In this document: piece after piece, positions 7,052 to 12,592 of the stretch
Numbering within the stretch: the stretch's first letter is position 1
Layout of the letters: each line of letters starts with the position of its first letter
Assembly (NCBI GenBank): GCA_030606165.1
Contig: JAUWGZ010000035.1
Coordinates: 1 to 13,585 of the forward strand
DNA: 13,585 bases
Source of the DNA: Dehalococcoidia bacterium
Lineage (GTDB): Bacteria > Chloroflexota > Dehalococcoidia > GIF9 > AB-539-J10
Reading direction: 5' to 3'
The notes under the pieces: generated by a model
Databases searched by the model: none
What the model was told of the DNA's origin: nothing
Seen by the model: only the letters and a program-made list of their open reading frames with translations
Program-made: the position numbers and the translations under genes

Positions 7052-7216
7052 CCAAAATACTAAAAGAAAATCAAAAGGCAAAAGTGAAAATGCAAAATGA
7101 CAGGGCGACAGTAAATAAAAAAGTAAAATGCAAAAAGCAAAGATACAAGCAAGGGTATAAGCATTTTTGAGTTTTGAATTGTCACTTTGATTTTTGACCT
7201 TTGAGTTTTGATATTT
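7052..7216. repeat. A-rich/T-rich quasi-palindromic intergenic repeat between purD and purE
   Basis: The left part of this gap is a string of AAAATCAAAA-, AAAATGCAAAA- and AAAAGCAAAG-like words. The right part (about 7166-7216) is the complementary style: TTTTGAGTTTTGAA, TTTGATTTTTGACC and TTTGAGTTTTGAT. The two halves can pair as an imperfect stem with the middle at about 7120-7165. No frame is conserved across it. Its base composition differs sharply from the genes on either side. Confidence 0.6.
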
Positions 7217-7234
7217 GTGGGGATTTACTTAGCA

Positions 7235-7693
7235 ATGGCATTAGTAGGTATAGTCATAGGCAGCAAGACAGACACCGAACTGATACAGCCGGCGCTGGAC
7301 ACGCTTAAGCAATTTGGCATTGATTATGAGCTTTCCGTTATCTCAGCCCATAGAAATCCCGAAAAGCTAAGGGAGTATGGCTTGGGGGCAGAGAAGAGAG
7401 GGCTCAAAGTTATCATTGCTGCTGCTGGCAGAGCTGCTCACCTTCCTGGCGTCTTGGCTAGCTGGACAACTTTGCCTGTAATCGGTGTGCCCTTACCCAC
7501 TAGCGAGTTAAAAGCCATAGATGCTTTGCTTTCCATAAGCCAGATGCCCGGGGGAGTGCCGGTAGCCTGCATGGGCATTGGTCAAAGTGGGGTAAAGAAT
7601 GCTGCCTTGCTCGCCGCCCAGATTTTGGGCACCGGGCATAAAGAGATAAAAGAGGCCTATCGTAAGTATAAACAAGAATTAGCAAGGGGATAA
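7235..7693 (+). CDS. purE: N5-carboxyaminoimidazole ribonucleotide mutase (class I PurE)
   Basis: Class I PurE converts N5-CAIR to CAIR in purine synthesis. The 152-aa protein shows VIGSKTD at 7-13 (usually GSxSD; Ser to Thr here), SAHRNP at 37-42 with the catalytic His, AAGRAAHLPGV at 63-73 and SQMPGGVPVACMGI at 102-115. AAHLPG is the class I form. The ATG at 7235 is chosen over a TTG at 7208 because the family begins directly with the first strand (ALVGIVIGS); the nine extra residues would be encoded by the repeat upstream. The ribosome site is weak (GGGGAT about 12 bases away). The stop is one base from the purB start. The N5-CAIR synthetase purK that class I PurE normally needs is not in this window. 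Confidence 0.93.
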   Translation: MALVGIVIGSKTDTELIQPALDTLKQFGIDYELSVISAHRNPEKLREYGLGAEKRGLKVIIAAAGRAAHLPGVLASWTTLPVIGVPLPTSELKAIDALLSISQMPGGVPVACMGIGQSGVKNAALLAAQILGTGHKEIKEAYRKYKQELARG

Positions 7694-7694
7694 T

Positions 7695-9044
7695 ATGATT
7701 GAACGGTACTCCAGACCCCAGATGAAGAAAATCTGGTCTGATGAAAACAAATTTGACCAGTGGCTCAGGGTGGAAATAGCTGCTTGTGAAGCCTGGGCTG
7801 AGCTGGGCGAAATCCCCCGAGAAGAGATAGTTAAGATAAGGAAAGCCAGCTACAACCTGAATCGTGTTGCCGAGTTTCTGAAGGTGACTCACCATGACAT
7901 GACTGCTTTTCTTAACTCGGTGGCTGAAAGTCTGGGCACAGAGTCACGCTTTGTACATCTTGGTCTCACCTCTTCGGATGTTATGGATACCGCCCTTGGT
8001 CTGCAATTGACCCAGGCGGCAGATATCTTGATAAAAGATGTGGCTGGGCTTATATCCGTCATGGAGAATAAAGCCGTAGAGCACAAATACACCATTATGA
8101 TGGGGCGAACCCATGGTGTTCATGCTGAGCCTATTACCTTGGGTTTAAAGATGGCACTGTGGGTTGAAGAGATGAAGCGTAATGCTCAAAGGCTGGCTGA
8201 GGCTAGGAAAAATATTTCTGTAGGCAAAATATCGGGGGCAGTAGGCACTTATGCTACTGTGCCTCCTCAGGTTGAAAAAATAGCTTGCGCCAAGTTAGGG
8301 CTCGCTCCATCTCCCATATCAAGCCAGATAGTTCAGCGTGACCGCCATGCCCAATTCCTGACCACTTTGGCTATTATCGCCAGCTCCCTGGAGAAATTTG
8401 CCACCGATATTAGGGGTCTCCAGCGAACGGAAGTCAGGGAAGTTGAAGAGCCTTTTGAAGAAGGGCAAACGGGCTCCTCGGCGATGCCTCATAAAAGAAA
8501 TCCCGAGCTTTGTGAGCGTATCTGTGGACTGGCCAGACTAATAAGAGGCCATGCTTTAACTTCTCTGGAGAATATCGCCTTATGGCACGAACGTGACATC
8601 AGTCACTCCTCCACAGAGCGAATTATCTTACCTGACTCCTGTCTGGCAGTTGATTATATGCTATCTATATTTACCTCAATAATGAAAGGACTCAAGGTTT
8701 ATCCGGAAAATATGCGTCGTAACATCGAGCTTACCCAGGGGCTGGTCTTCTCCCAGAGAGTACTCATTGCTTTAATAAATAAAGGCCTAACGCGAGAAGA
8801 AGCTTACAAAATGGTCCAAGATAATGCCATGAAGGCCTGGGAAGAGAAGAAAGACTTTCTGAGTTTGCTTGAAGCAGACAGGCGAATAAAGGCTCATTTG
8901 AGCAAAAAGGAACTGAACTCTCTATTTGATTATGGGTATTATCTGAAACATGTAGATGAGGTCTTTGAGCGGCTGGGGTTAAGCGAGGCAAGGAAGAAGG
9001 CAAAGCGAGCTAAGATAGAAGACTTGGCTCCGCGTGCTATCTAA
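7695..9044 (+). CDS. purB: Adenylosuccinate lyase
   Basis: PurB cleaves fumarate from SAICAR in IMP synthesis and from adenylosuccinate in AMP synthesis. At 449 aa it is a normal-length member of the fumarase/aspartase superfamily. Visible motifs are TSSDVMDTA at 92-100, GRTHGVHAEP at 137-146 with a conserved His, and the superfamily signature GSSAMPHKRNP at 260-270 in the flexible loop carrying the catalytic Ser. The ATG lies one base after the purE stop, with AAGGGGA at 7684-7690 as ribosome site, so purE and purB are coupled. purC follows after 12 bases. Confidence 0.96.
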   Translation: MIERYSRPQMKKIWSDENKFDQWLRVEIAACEAWAELGEIPREEIVKIRKASYNLNRVAEFLKVTHHDMTAFLNSVAESLGTESRFVHLGLTSSDVMDTALGLQLTQAADILIKDVAGLISVMENKAVEHKYTIMMGRTHGVHAEPITLGLKMALWVEEMKRNAQRLAEARKNISVGKISGAVGTYATVPPQVEKIACAKLGLAPSPISSQIVQRDRHAQFLTTLAIIASSLEKFATDIRGLQRTEVREVEEPFEEGQTGSSAMPHKRNPELCERICGLARLIRGHALTSLENIALWHERDISHSSTERIILPDSCLAVDYMLSIFTSIMKGLKVYPENMRRNIELTQGLVFSQRVLIALINKGLTREEAYKMVQDNAMKAWEEKKDFLSLLEADRRIKAHLSKKELNSLFDYGYYLKHVDEVFERLGLSEARKKAKRAKIEDLAPRAI

Positions 9045-9056
9045 CCTGGGTTAAAT

Positions 9057-9962
9057 ATGTCTGTATTATTAGAAAGCAGTCTACCTCTACCTTTATTTCG
9101 CCGTGGCAAGGTAAGAGATGTTTATGATTTAGGTGATAAACTACTCATCGTGTCCACCGACCGCATCTCTGCCTTCGATGTTGTCTTGCCCTGCGGCATC
9201 CCTGACAAAGGAAGGGTTCTCAACCGGCTTTCTGCCTTCTGGTTCGAGAAAACAGCCCATATCCTACCCAATCATCTTATCAAGGTAATTGATAGCAATG
9301 TTGTTCTGAGCGAAGTGAAGAAGCTCTCGCGCCAGCCGGGGGAGTTACCGGATTCTCTTATCAGCTGCTCTATGATTGTGGCTAAGGCCGAGCGCATACC
9401 TGTAGAATGCGTTGTTCGGGGCTATCTATCTGGCTCGGCATGGGCGGAGTATAAAGAGACTGGAAAAGTTGGCCATATCCATTTGTCCTTGGGAATGAAG
9501 GAAAGCCAGGAATTATCCCAACCTATCTTTACTCCCACTACCAAGAGCGACACGGAGCATGACCGCCTTTTAACCAATGAAGACATAAAAGACCTTGGCA
9601 TTGAAAACCTTTTTGAGGAATTAGAACAAAAAAGCCTGCTTATCTACGGCTATGCTCGGGATTACGCCAGAACAAGGGGTATAATAATTGCCGATACCAA
9701 ATTCGAGTTTGGTTTCATCAATGGTCAATTAGCCCTTATCGACGAGCTACTAACGCCAGACTCAAGTCGCTTCTGGGATGCCAGCCAATATAAGGTTGGC
9801 TACTCTCAACCCAGCTTTGATAAGCAGTTTGTTCGTGATTGGCTTTCAGGTTCAGGATGGAATAAAGAACCGCCAGCGCCTATGTTGCCACCGGAGGTAA
9901 TAGAGGGAACATCAAAAAGATATCGTGAGGTGTACAGCAGGTTAACCGGGGGCGTTCTCTGA
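9057..9962 (+). CDS. purC: SAICAR synthetase (phosphoribosylaminoimidazole-succinocarboxamide synthase)
   Basis: PurC ligates aspartate to CAIR with ATP. At 301 aa it is the long form related to yeast Ade1 rather than the roughly 240-aa form of E. coli. Motifs: RGKVRDVYDLGDKLLIVSTD at 16-35, RISAFDVVLPCGIPDKG at 36-52, VECVVRGYLSGSAWAEY at 116-132, TPTTKSDTEHD at 159-169, IADTKFEFGF at 211-220 and LIDELLTPDSSRFW at 227-240. The ATG follows purB by 12 bases without a strong ribosome site, so translational coupling is likely. It is the last gene of the plus-strand run and converges on pfkA. Confidence 0.96.
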   Translation: MSVLLESSLPLPLFRRGKVRDVYDLGDKLLIVSTDRISAFDVVLPCGIPDKGRVLNRLSAFWFEKTAHILPNHLIKVIDSNVVLSEVKKLSRQPGELPDSLISCSMIVAKAERIPVECVVRGYLSGSAWAEYKETGKVGHIHLSLGMKESQELSQPIFTPTTKSDTEHDRLLTNEDIKDLGIENLFEELEQKSLLIYGYARDYARTRGIIIADTKFEFGFINGQLALIDELLTPDSSRFWDASQYKVGYSQPSFDKQFVRDWLSGSGWNKEPPAPMLPPEVIEGTSKRYREVYSRLTGGVL

Positions 9963-9979
9963 GAAGAACAAGACAAAGA

Positions 9980-10007
9980 TCGATAGAAGCAAGATCGAGC
10001 CTTTTTT
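9980..10007 (+). terminator. Weak candidate terminator after purC
   Basis: TCGAT at 9980-9984 can pair with ATCGA at 9994-9998 around a nine-base loop, followed by GCC and a run of six T at 10002-10007. It sits between the convergent ends of purC and pfkA, where a terminator is expected. The five-pair stem is short, so termination may be inefficient. Confidence 0.4.
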
Positions 10008-10013
10008 ACGTTC

Positions 10014-10982
10014 CTATCCAGCCAATACCTTGACCAACCGTAACAAGTTGCTATCCAATTCCTTCCTCTTCTCCCAGGTTTCCCTTAGAGGAGTGAAGGC
10101 TATATCTCCCTTCAACTCCCCCACCATGTAACCTGCTTTCCCATTGACCAAGGCATCCACGGCCGCCGCTCCTAACTTGCTGGCGAGAACTCTATCCCTG
10201 GCTGTAGGTGAGCCACCTCTTTGGACATGTCCCAGCACACAAATTCGGTACTCCAGCCTTAATCTCTCCCATACTTGTTGAGCAATTGAAAACGCACCGC
10301 CTGCCTCATCTCCTTCAGCAACTATCACGATAGAGGATTTCTTACCTTTCTTGAAGCTACGCCTTATATCAAGGCAAAGCTGTTCTATTTTTGTCTCTAA
10401 TTCCGGAATCAAGATATCTTCGGCTCCGCCAGCAATTCCTACCTCCAGTGCAATAAATCCCCTACTCCTTCCCATGACCTCGATGAAGAAGGGGCGTTGT
10501 AGCGACCCCGCAGTATCTCTAATCTTATCTATGGCATCCAAAGCTGTATTTATGGCGGTATCGAAACCAATAGCATTGTCAGTGCCATAGACATCGTTAT
10601 CTATGGTGCCCGGAATACCAATCACCTTTACATCTCCGGCTTCAGCCAGGGCTATTGCACCGCGAAAGGTGCCATCCCCTCCTATAGTTATCAATCCCTC
10701 AATGCCTTTCCGTTGCAGAATTTCATTTGCCTTCCTTACACCTTCCTCGGTCTTCATTTCTTCACAGCGAGCTGTTTCCAAAATAGTGCCCCCACGGTGG
10801 ATAATATTGGCTACCGACCTACGACCCAACTTTACAAAGTCCTCCTCCAATATACCGCGGTATCCTCGGCGGATTCCCACGACATCCAGCCCGCGGCTAG
10901 CCCCATAGCGGACGATAGCCCTGATGCAGGCATTCATCCCCGGAGCATCACCGCCGCTGGTTAAGACTCCGATCCTTTTCAT
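10014..10982 (-). CDS. pfkA: ATP-dependent 6-phosphofructokinase
   Basis: PfkA phosphorylates fructose-6-phosphate, the committed step of glycolysis. The 322-aa product matches the bacterial short PFK. Motifs: VLTSGGDAPGMNACIRA at 6-22, GGDGT at 101-105, PGTIDND at 124-130 with catalytic Asp128, and EVMGRSRGFIA at 168-178. Gly104 in GGDGT and Gly125 in PGTIDND are the residues found in ATP-using enzymes; pyrophosphate-dependent PFKs carry Asp and Lys there. The ATG (complement of 10980-10982) has GGAAAG just upstream. It is transcribed towards purC, alone in its direction apart from the distant exonuclease gene upstream. A MITE-like palindrome fills its upstream region. Confidence 0.95.
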   Translation of the reverse strand: MKRIGVLTSGGDAPGMNACIRAIVRYGASRGLDVVGIRRGYRGILEEDFVKLGRRSVANIIHRGGTILETARCEEMKTEEGVRKANEILQRKGIEGLITIGGDGTFRGAIALAEAGDVKVIGIPGTIDNDVYGTDNAIGFDTAINTALDAIDKIRDTAGSLQRPFFIEVMGRSRGFIALEVGIAGGAEDILIPELETKIEQLCLDIRRSFKKGKKSSIVIVAEGDEAGGAFSIAQQVWERLRLEYRICVLGHVQRGGSPTARDRVLASKLGAAAVDALVNGKAGYMVGELKGDIAFTPLRETWEKRKELDSNLLRLVKVLAG

Positions 10983-11049
10983 AATACTTTCCGATTTAGC
11001 TTCTATTCTACCATGAACTGTAAGGCTATTTCACGAACTTGACAGTTTG

Positions 11050-11275
11050 GCTTTTCCAAAATCGTAGTGGTTCAGTTTTTCCGGCAAGCTCCCTCTCAAA
11101 AGTTATGAGTCTCTTCATTCCCCTAAGATAAAGATCCTCTCCTTTATTGTCCCCCTTAAGATAAGGGGGACAAAGGGGGTTATGAGAACAATATCCCCCA
11201 AGAATAGAGACCTTTCCCTTTGTTCATAACTCCCCTTTCCCCTCTTAATCTTAAGAGGGGAAATTTTGGAAAAGC
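11050..11275. repeat. MITE-like nested inverted repeat upstream of pfkA
   Basis: GCTTTTCCAAAAT at 11050-11062 is perfectly complementary to ATTTTGGAAAAGC at 11263-11275. Inside lie two strong hairpins: GTCCCCCTTA/TAAGGGGGAC at 11149-11171 (10 pairs, loop AGA) and TTTCCCCTCTTA/TAAGAGGGGAAA at 11236-11263 (12 pairs, loop ATCT). The two hairpin regions are also imperfect inverted copies of each other, including GGGGGTTATGAGAACAA (ending near 11190) against TTGTTCATAACTCCCC (11220-11235). No open frame is present. The gene-free stretch 10983-11342 holds nothing else recognisable apart from a weak TAGAAT (complement of 11005-11010) that might serve pfkA. Confidence 0.75.
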
Positions 11276-11342
11276 TTATCTGCTACTCACGGACTTTGCA
11301 GAAAAACCCTCAATATTCTCAATGCCCGGCTTCCTGGCTCCC

Positions 11343-11879
11343 TTAAACCTTGTAGTTATCTCGATAATACACCAGCAAGTATAGCTCTCTAAGCAGGTCA
11401 GACTCGTTGTGCTTTATGATTTGCTGCAAATAGTTATCATCATCTGTGTAAAGGAATCTTTGCCATAGCAAAGGGACGTCTCTGCCGCTTATCACTGGCT
11501 CGTTAAAATAGCGCTCCGCGTGAGAAAACAGCTCGTCCAACTTAGGCCACTTGAGGTAAAGTGCCTCGGCCTTTTCCTTCCAGGGCTGAAATAAGTCTAT
11601 CCCTTCTATATCAATCCCTTTAGTTTGAAGAAATCCCTTCTCGAAGGCGAGATTGTAGGCGTAAAATGGCTTGGAGAGCCTCGGAACGAGTTCAGCAAGC
11701 TGGGCGATAAACGGCGCTTCTTCTTTCGAACTCCGGCAAATTATCTCAAGGTGACTCCCTTGAATGTATCCAAAAAGCACTATCTCATCGTGGCCCATAT
11801 CAAGGCCGGTGGTCTCTAGGTCAATCAAGGTTCCTTGGGGGATACCTAACATTAACTCTCGGCTGTATGAGGTCATCAT
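11343..11879 (-). CDS. RNase H-fold 3'-5' exonuclease-like protein (YprB/DnaQ-like)
   Basis: The 178-aa protein resembles the ribonuclease-H-like exonuclease domain of YprB-type proteins. Asp20 and Glu22 in IDLETTGLD form the first metal-binding motif, AYNLAFEKGFL at 74-84 is the second, and HNESDLLREL at 157-166 supplies the third (Asp161). In motif two the usual FD is FE (Glu80), so catalysis may be altered. A longer frame to 11981 exists, but a perfect TATAAT (complement of 11905-11910) lies inside it and GAGGG stands eight bases before the ATG at 11879, which supports the shorter start. Substrate and role are unknown; nucleic-acid processing is inferred from the fold. It is divergent from the DUF2905 gene. 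Confidence 0.75.
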   Translation of the reverse strand: MMTSYSRELMLGIPQGTLIDLETTGLDMGHDEIVLFGYIQGSHLEIICRSSKEEAPFIAQLAELVPRLSKPFYAYNLAFEKGFLQTKGIDIEGIDLFQPWKEKAEALYLKWPKLDELFSHAERYFNEPVISGRDVPLLWQRFLYTDDDNYLQQIIKHNESDLLRELYLLVYYRDNYKV

Positions 11880-11904
11880 GCCTGCACCCTCTTTTTTTGC
11901 CATT

Positions 11905-11910
11905 ATTATA
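11905..11910 (-). promoter_or_regulatory. -10 box of the exonuclease gene promoter
   Basis: The minus strand reads TATAAT, a perfect -10 hexamer, 25 bases before the chosen start at 11879. No good -35 is found 16-18 bases upstream. It decides the start choice, because transcripts from here could not include the longer upstream frame. Confidence 0.5.
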
Positions 11911-11969
11911 CAATCCAGATTACACCAAAGATAGCATAATAAGTTAAAATTTGTACTAAGTGGCTTGGC

Positions 11970-12196
11970 ATGGATTTGCAAAGTATAGGCAAGATTCTAA
12001 TTCTCGGCGGAGCTTTTCTCGCCTTCCTCGGTTTGCTATTGTTCTTCTGGCAGCGAATTCCTTTCTTAGGAAAGCTTCCCGGCGATATATTTCCGCAAAA
12101 GGGGAGCTTTCAGTTCTTTTTCCTATAGTAACCTGCATCATAATTAGCATTGTGCTCACCATCATTCTTAACTTTGTCTTTCGTCTATTCAGGTAA
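11970..12196 (+). pseudogene. DUF2905 small membrane protein gene, frameshifted
   Basis: From the ATG at 11970 the frame encodes a hydrophobic helix (about residues 9-27), then RIPFLGKLPGDIFPQKGSF, the hallmark of DUF2905 proteins. It then meets a TAG at 12126-12128. In the -1 frame the rest of the family continues at once: FPIVTCIIISIVLTIILNF and a short basic end, stopping at 12194-12196. Joined across the T-run at 12117-12121 the product would be 75 aa with two membrane helices and a conserved linker, the normal family size. One base is therefore missing relative to an intact gene at or next to CTTTTTCC. This may be a real inactivating mutation, slippage-based expression, or an assembly error. 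Function of the family is unknown. Confidence 0.8.
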
Positions 12197-12221
12197 ATGT
12201 CAAAGCGGCATAATAGATAAT

Positions 12222-12255
12222 AAAAAGAGCGAGCTCCAGATTTTGGAGCTCGCTC
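12222..12255 (-). terminator. Strong rho-independent terminator, minus strand
   Basis: GAGCGAGCTCCA at 12227-12238 pairs perfectly with TGGAGCTCGCTC at 12244-12255 around a five-base loop. On the minus strand the stem is followed directly by TTTTT (complement of 12222-12226) and more A/T. It would end any transcript coming from 12524 or from the IS transposase. Confidence 0.85.
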
Positions 12256-12278
12256 CTGAATATCGCTATTCAGTTTTT
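12256..12278 (+). terminator. Rho-independent terminator, plus strand
   Basis: CTGAATA at 12256-12262 pairs with TATTCAG at 12267-12273 around TCGC, followed by five T at 12274-12278. It lies 60 bases after the DUF2905 stop and directly abuts the minus-strand terminator, so convergent transcripts are both insulated. Confidence 0.75.
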
Positions 12279-12287
12279 AAATCACCC

Positions 12288-12374
12288 CTACTCTTCCACT
12301 TCAGCTTCCGGCTGAACTGCCGTTGCCCCTTCTTGGGAGCCTTGCCTTACAGACGAAGAGCTCAGGGCTTCCAT
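12288..12374 (-). CDS. Possible 28-residue acidic mini-ORF
   Basis: The frame from the ATG at 12374 gives a Ser/Glu-rich peptide beginning MEALSSSSVRQG and ending AEVEE. There is no strong ribosome site and no family is recognised. It lies inside the unidentified unit, downstream of the better supported 21-residue ORF. It could be chance. Confidence 0.15.
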   Translation of the reverse strand: MEALSSSSVRQGSQEGATAVQPEAEVEE

Positions 12375-12418
12375 GTGCTCTCAAGCAACGCACCTTAACT
12401 ATCGAAGTCAACCCCTAC

Positions 12419-12484
12419 TTACGTTGCCAGAGAGCTCCGATAGGGAAACATCCATCGGCATAACCAAGCTTCTCTTCGTGTCAT
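12419..12484 (-). CDS. Possible 21-residue peptide with perfect ribosome site
   Basis: The ATG (complement of 12482-12484) is preceded at six bases by AAGGAGGTGA (12488-12497), a full anti-Shine-Dalgarno complement and the best ribosome site in the window. It stands about 40 bases after the predicted transcription start. The peptide begins MTRREAWLCRWMF and ends in SSLAT; it has two Trp and one Cys and no obvious membrane helix or family. It could be a leader peptide controlling downstream RNA folding, a small functional protein, or the head of a degraded gene. Confidence 0.4.
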   Translation of the reverse strand: MTRREAWLCRWMFPYRSSLAT

Positions 12485-12530
12485 GCCTCACCTCCTTGCT
12501 AGGCATCGACTATTCTTGCCTTAACGATAT

Positions 12531-12560
12531 ATTCTAGCATAATACAGGGGACTATGTCAA
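12531..12560 (-). promoter_or_regulatory. Strong sigma-70-type promoter, minus strand
   Basis: On the minus strand TTGACA (complement of 12555-12560) and TAGAAT (complement of 12531-12536) are 18 bases apart, and a TG one base before the -10 gives an extended element. It is the best promoter seen in the window. Transcription should begin near 12524. The -35 box lies about five bases outside the proposed IS tip at 12566, or inside the IS if the tip is at 12555. Confidence 0.75.
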
Positions 12561-12565
12561 GAATA

Positions 12566-12592
12566 TGTACTCGTTCATATGATTAGTGACAC
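12566..12592. repeat. Left terminal inverted repeat of the IS
   Basis: This reads TGTACTCGTTCA and then continues to GATTAGTGACAC. It is imperfectly complementary to the right end at 185-214, matching best in the inner GAT..GTGACAC and in GTTCA. The tip is uncertain because a second TGT occurs at 12555. Confidence 0.6.

Larger units (their letters stand above)
12222..12524 (-). ncRNA. Unidentified ~300-nt transcription unit (ncRNA or leader with mini-ORFs)
   Basis: This minus-strand segment starts just after a strong promoter (12531-12560) and ends at a strong terminator (12222-12255). It contains no frame longer than 28 codons but has several local hairpins: GGCAT with ATGCC, CCGAT with ATCGG, GAGAGC with GCTCTT, and TTCAGC/GCTGAA around CGGAA. 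The last is formed at 12301-12317. I could not match it to 6S RNA, tmRNA, SRP RNA, RNase P RNA or a T-box. A mini-ORF with a perfect ribosome site lies near its start. It accounts for most of the gene-free stretch 12197-12582. It may be a small RNA, an attenuated leader peptide unit or a remnant gene. Confidence 0.45.

Noticed and set aside
7208..7234. Longer N terminus of purE from the TTG at 7208
   Set aside because: It would be encoded in the T-rich repeat, and PurE proteins begin directly at the first beta strand.
11149..11263. CRISPR array or ordinary terminators between the exonuclease gene and pfkA
   Set aside because: The repeats are inverted rather than regularly spaced direct copies, and the hairpins lack a following T-run.
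11880..11981. Longer N terminus of the exonuclease-like gene up to 11981
   Set aside because: A perfect TATAAT lies within it and a ribosome site precedes the ATG at 11879.
12150..12398. 82-codon plus-strand ORF after DUF2905
   Set aside because: It runs through both terminator hairpins, shows no family-like sequence and is antisense to the unit with good expression signals.
12222..12524. 6S RNA, tmRNA, SRP RNA or RNase P RNA
   Set aside because: None of their recalled conserved segments is visible, although terminator, promoter and stems are. A covariance search is needed to exclude a divergent member.
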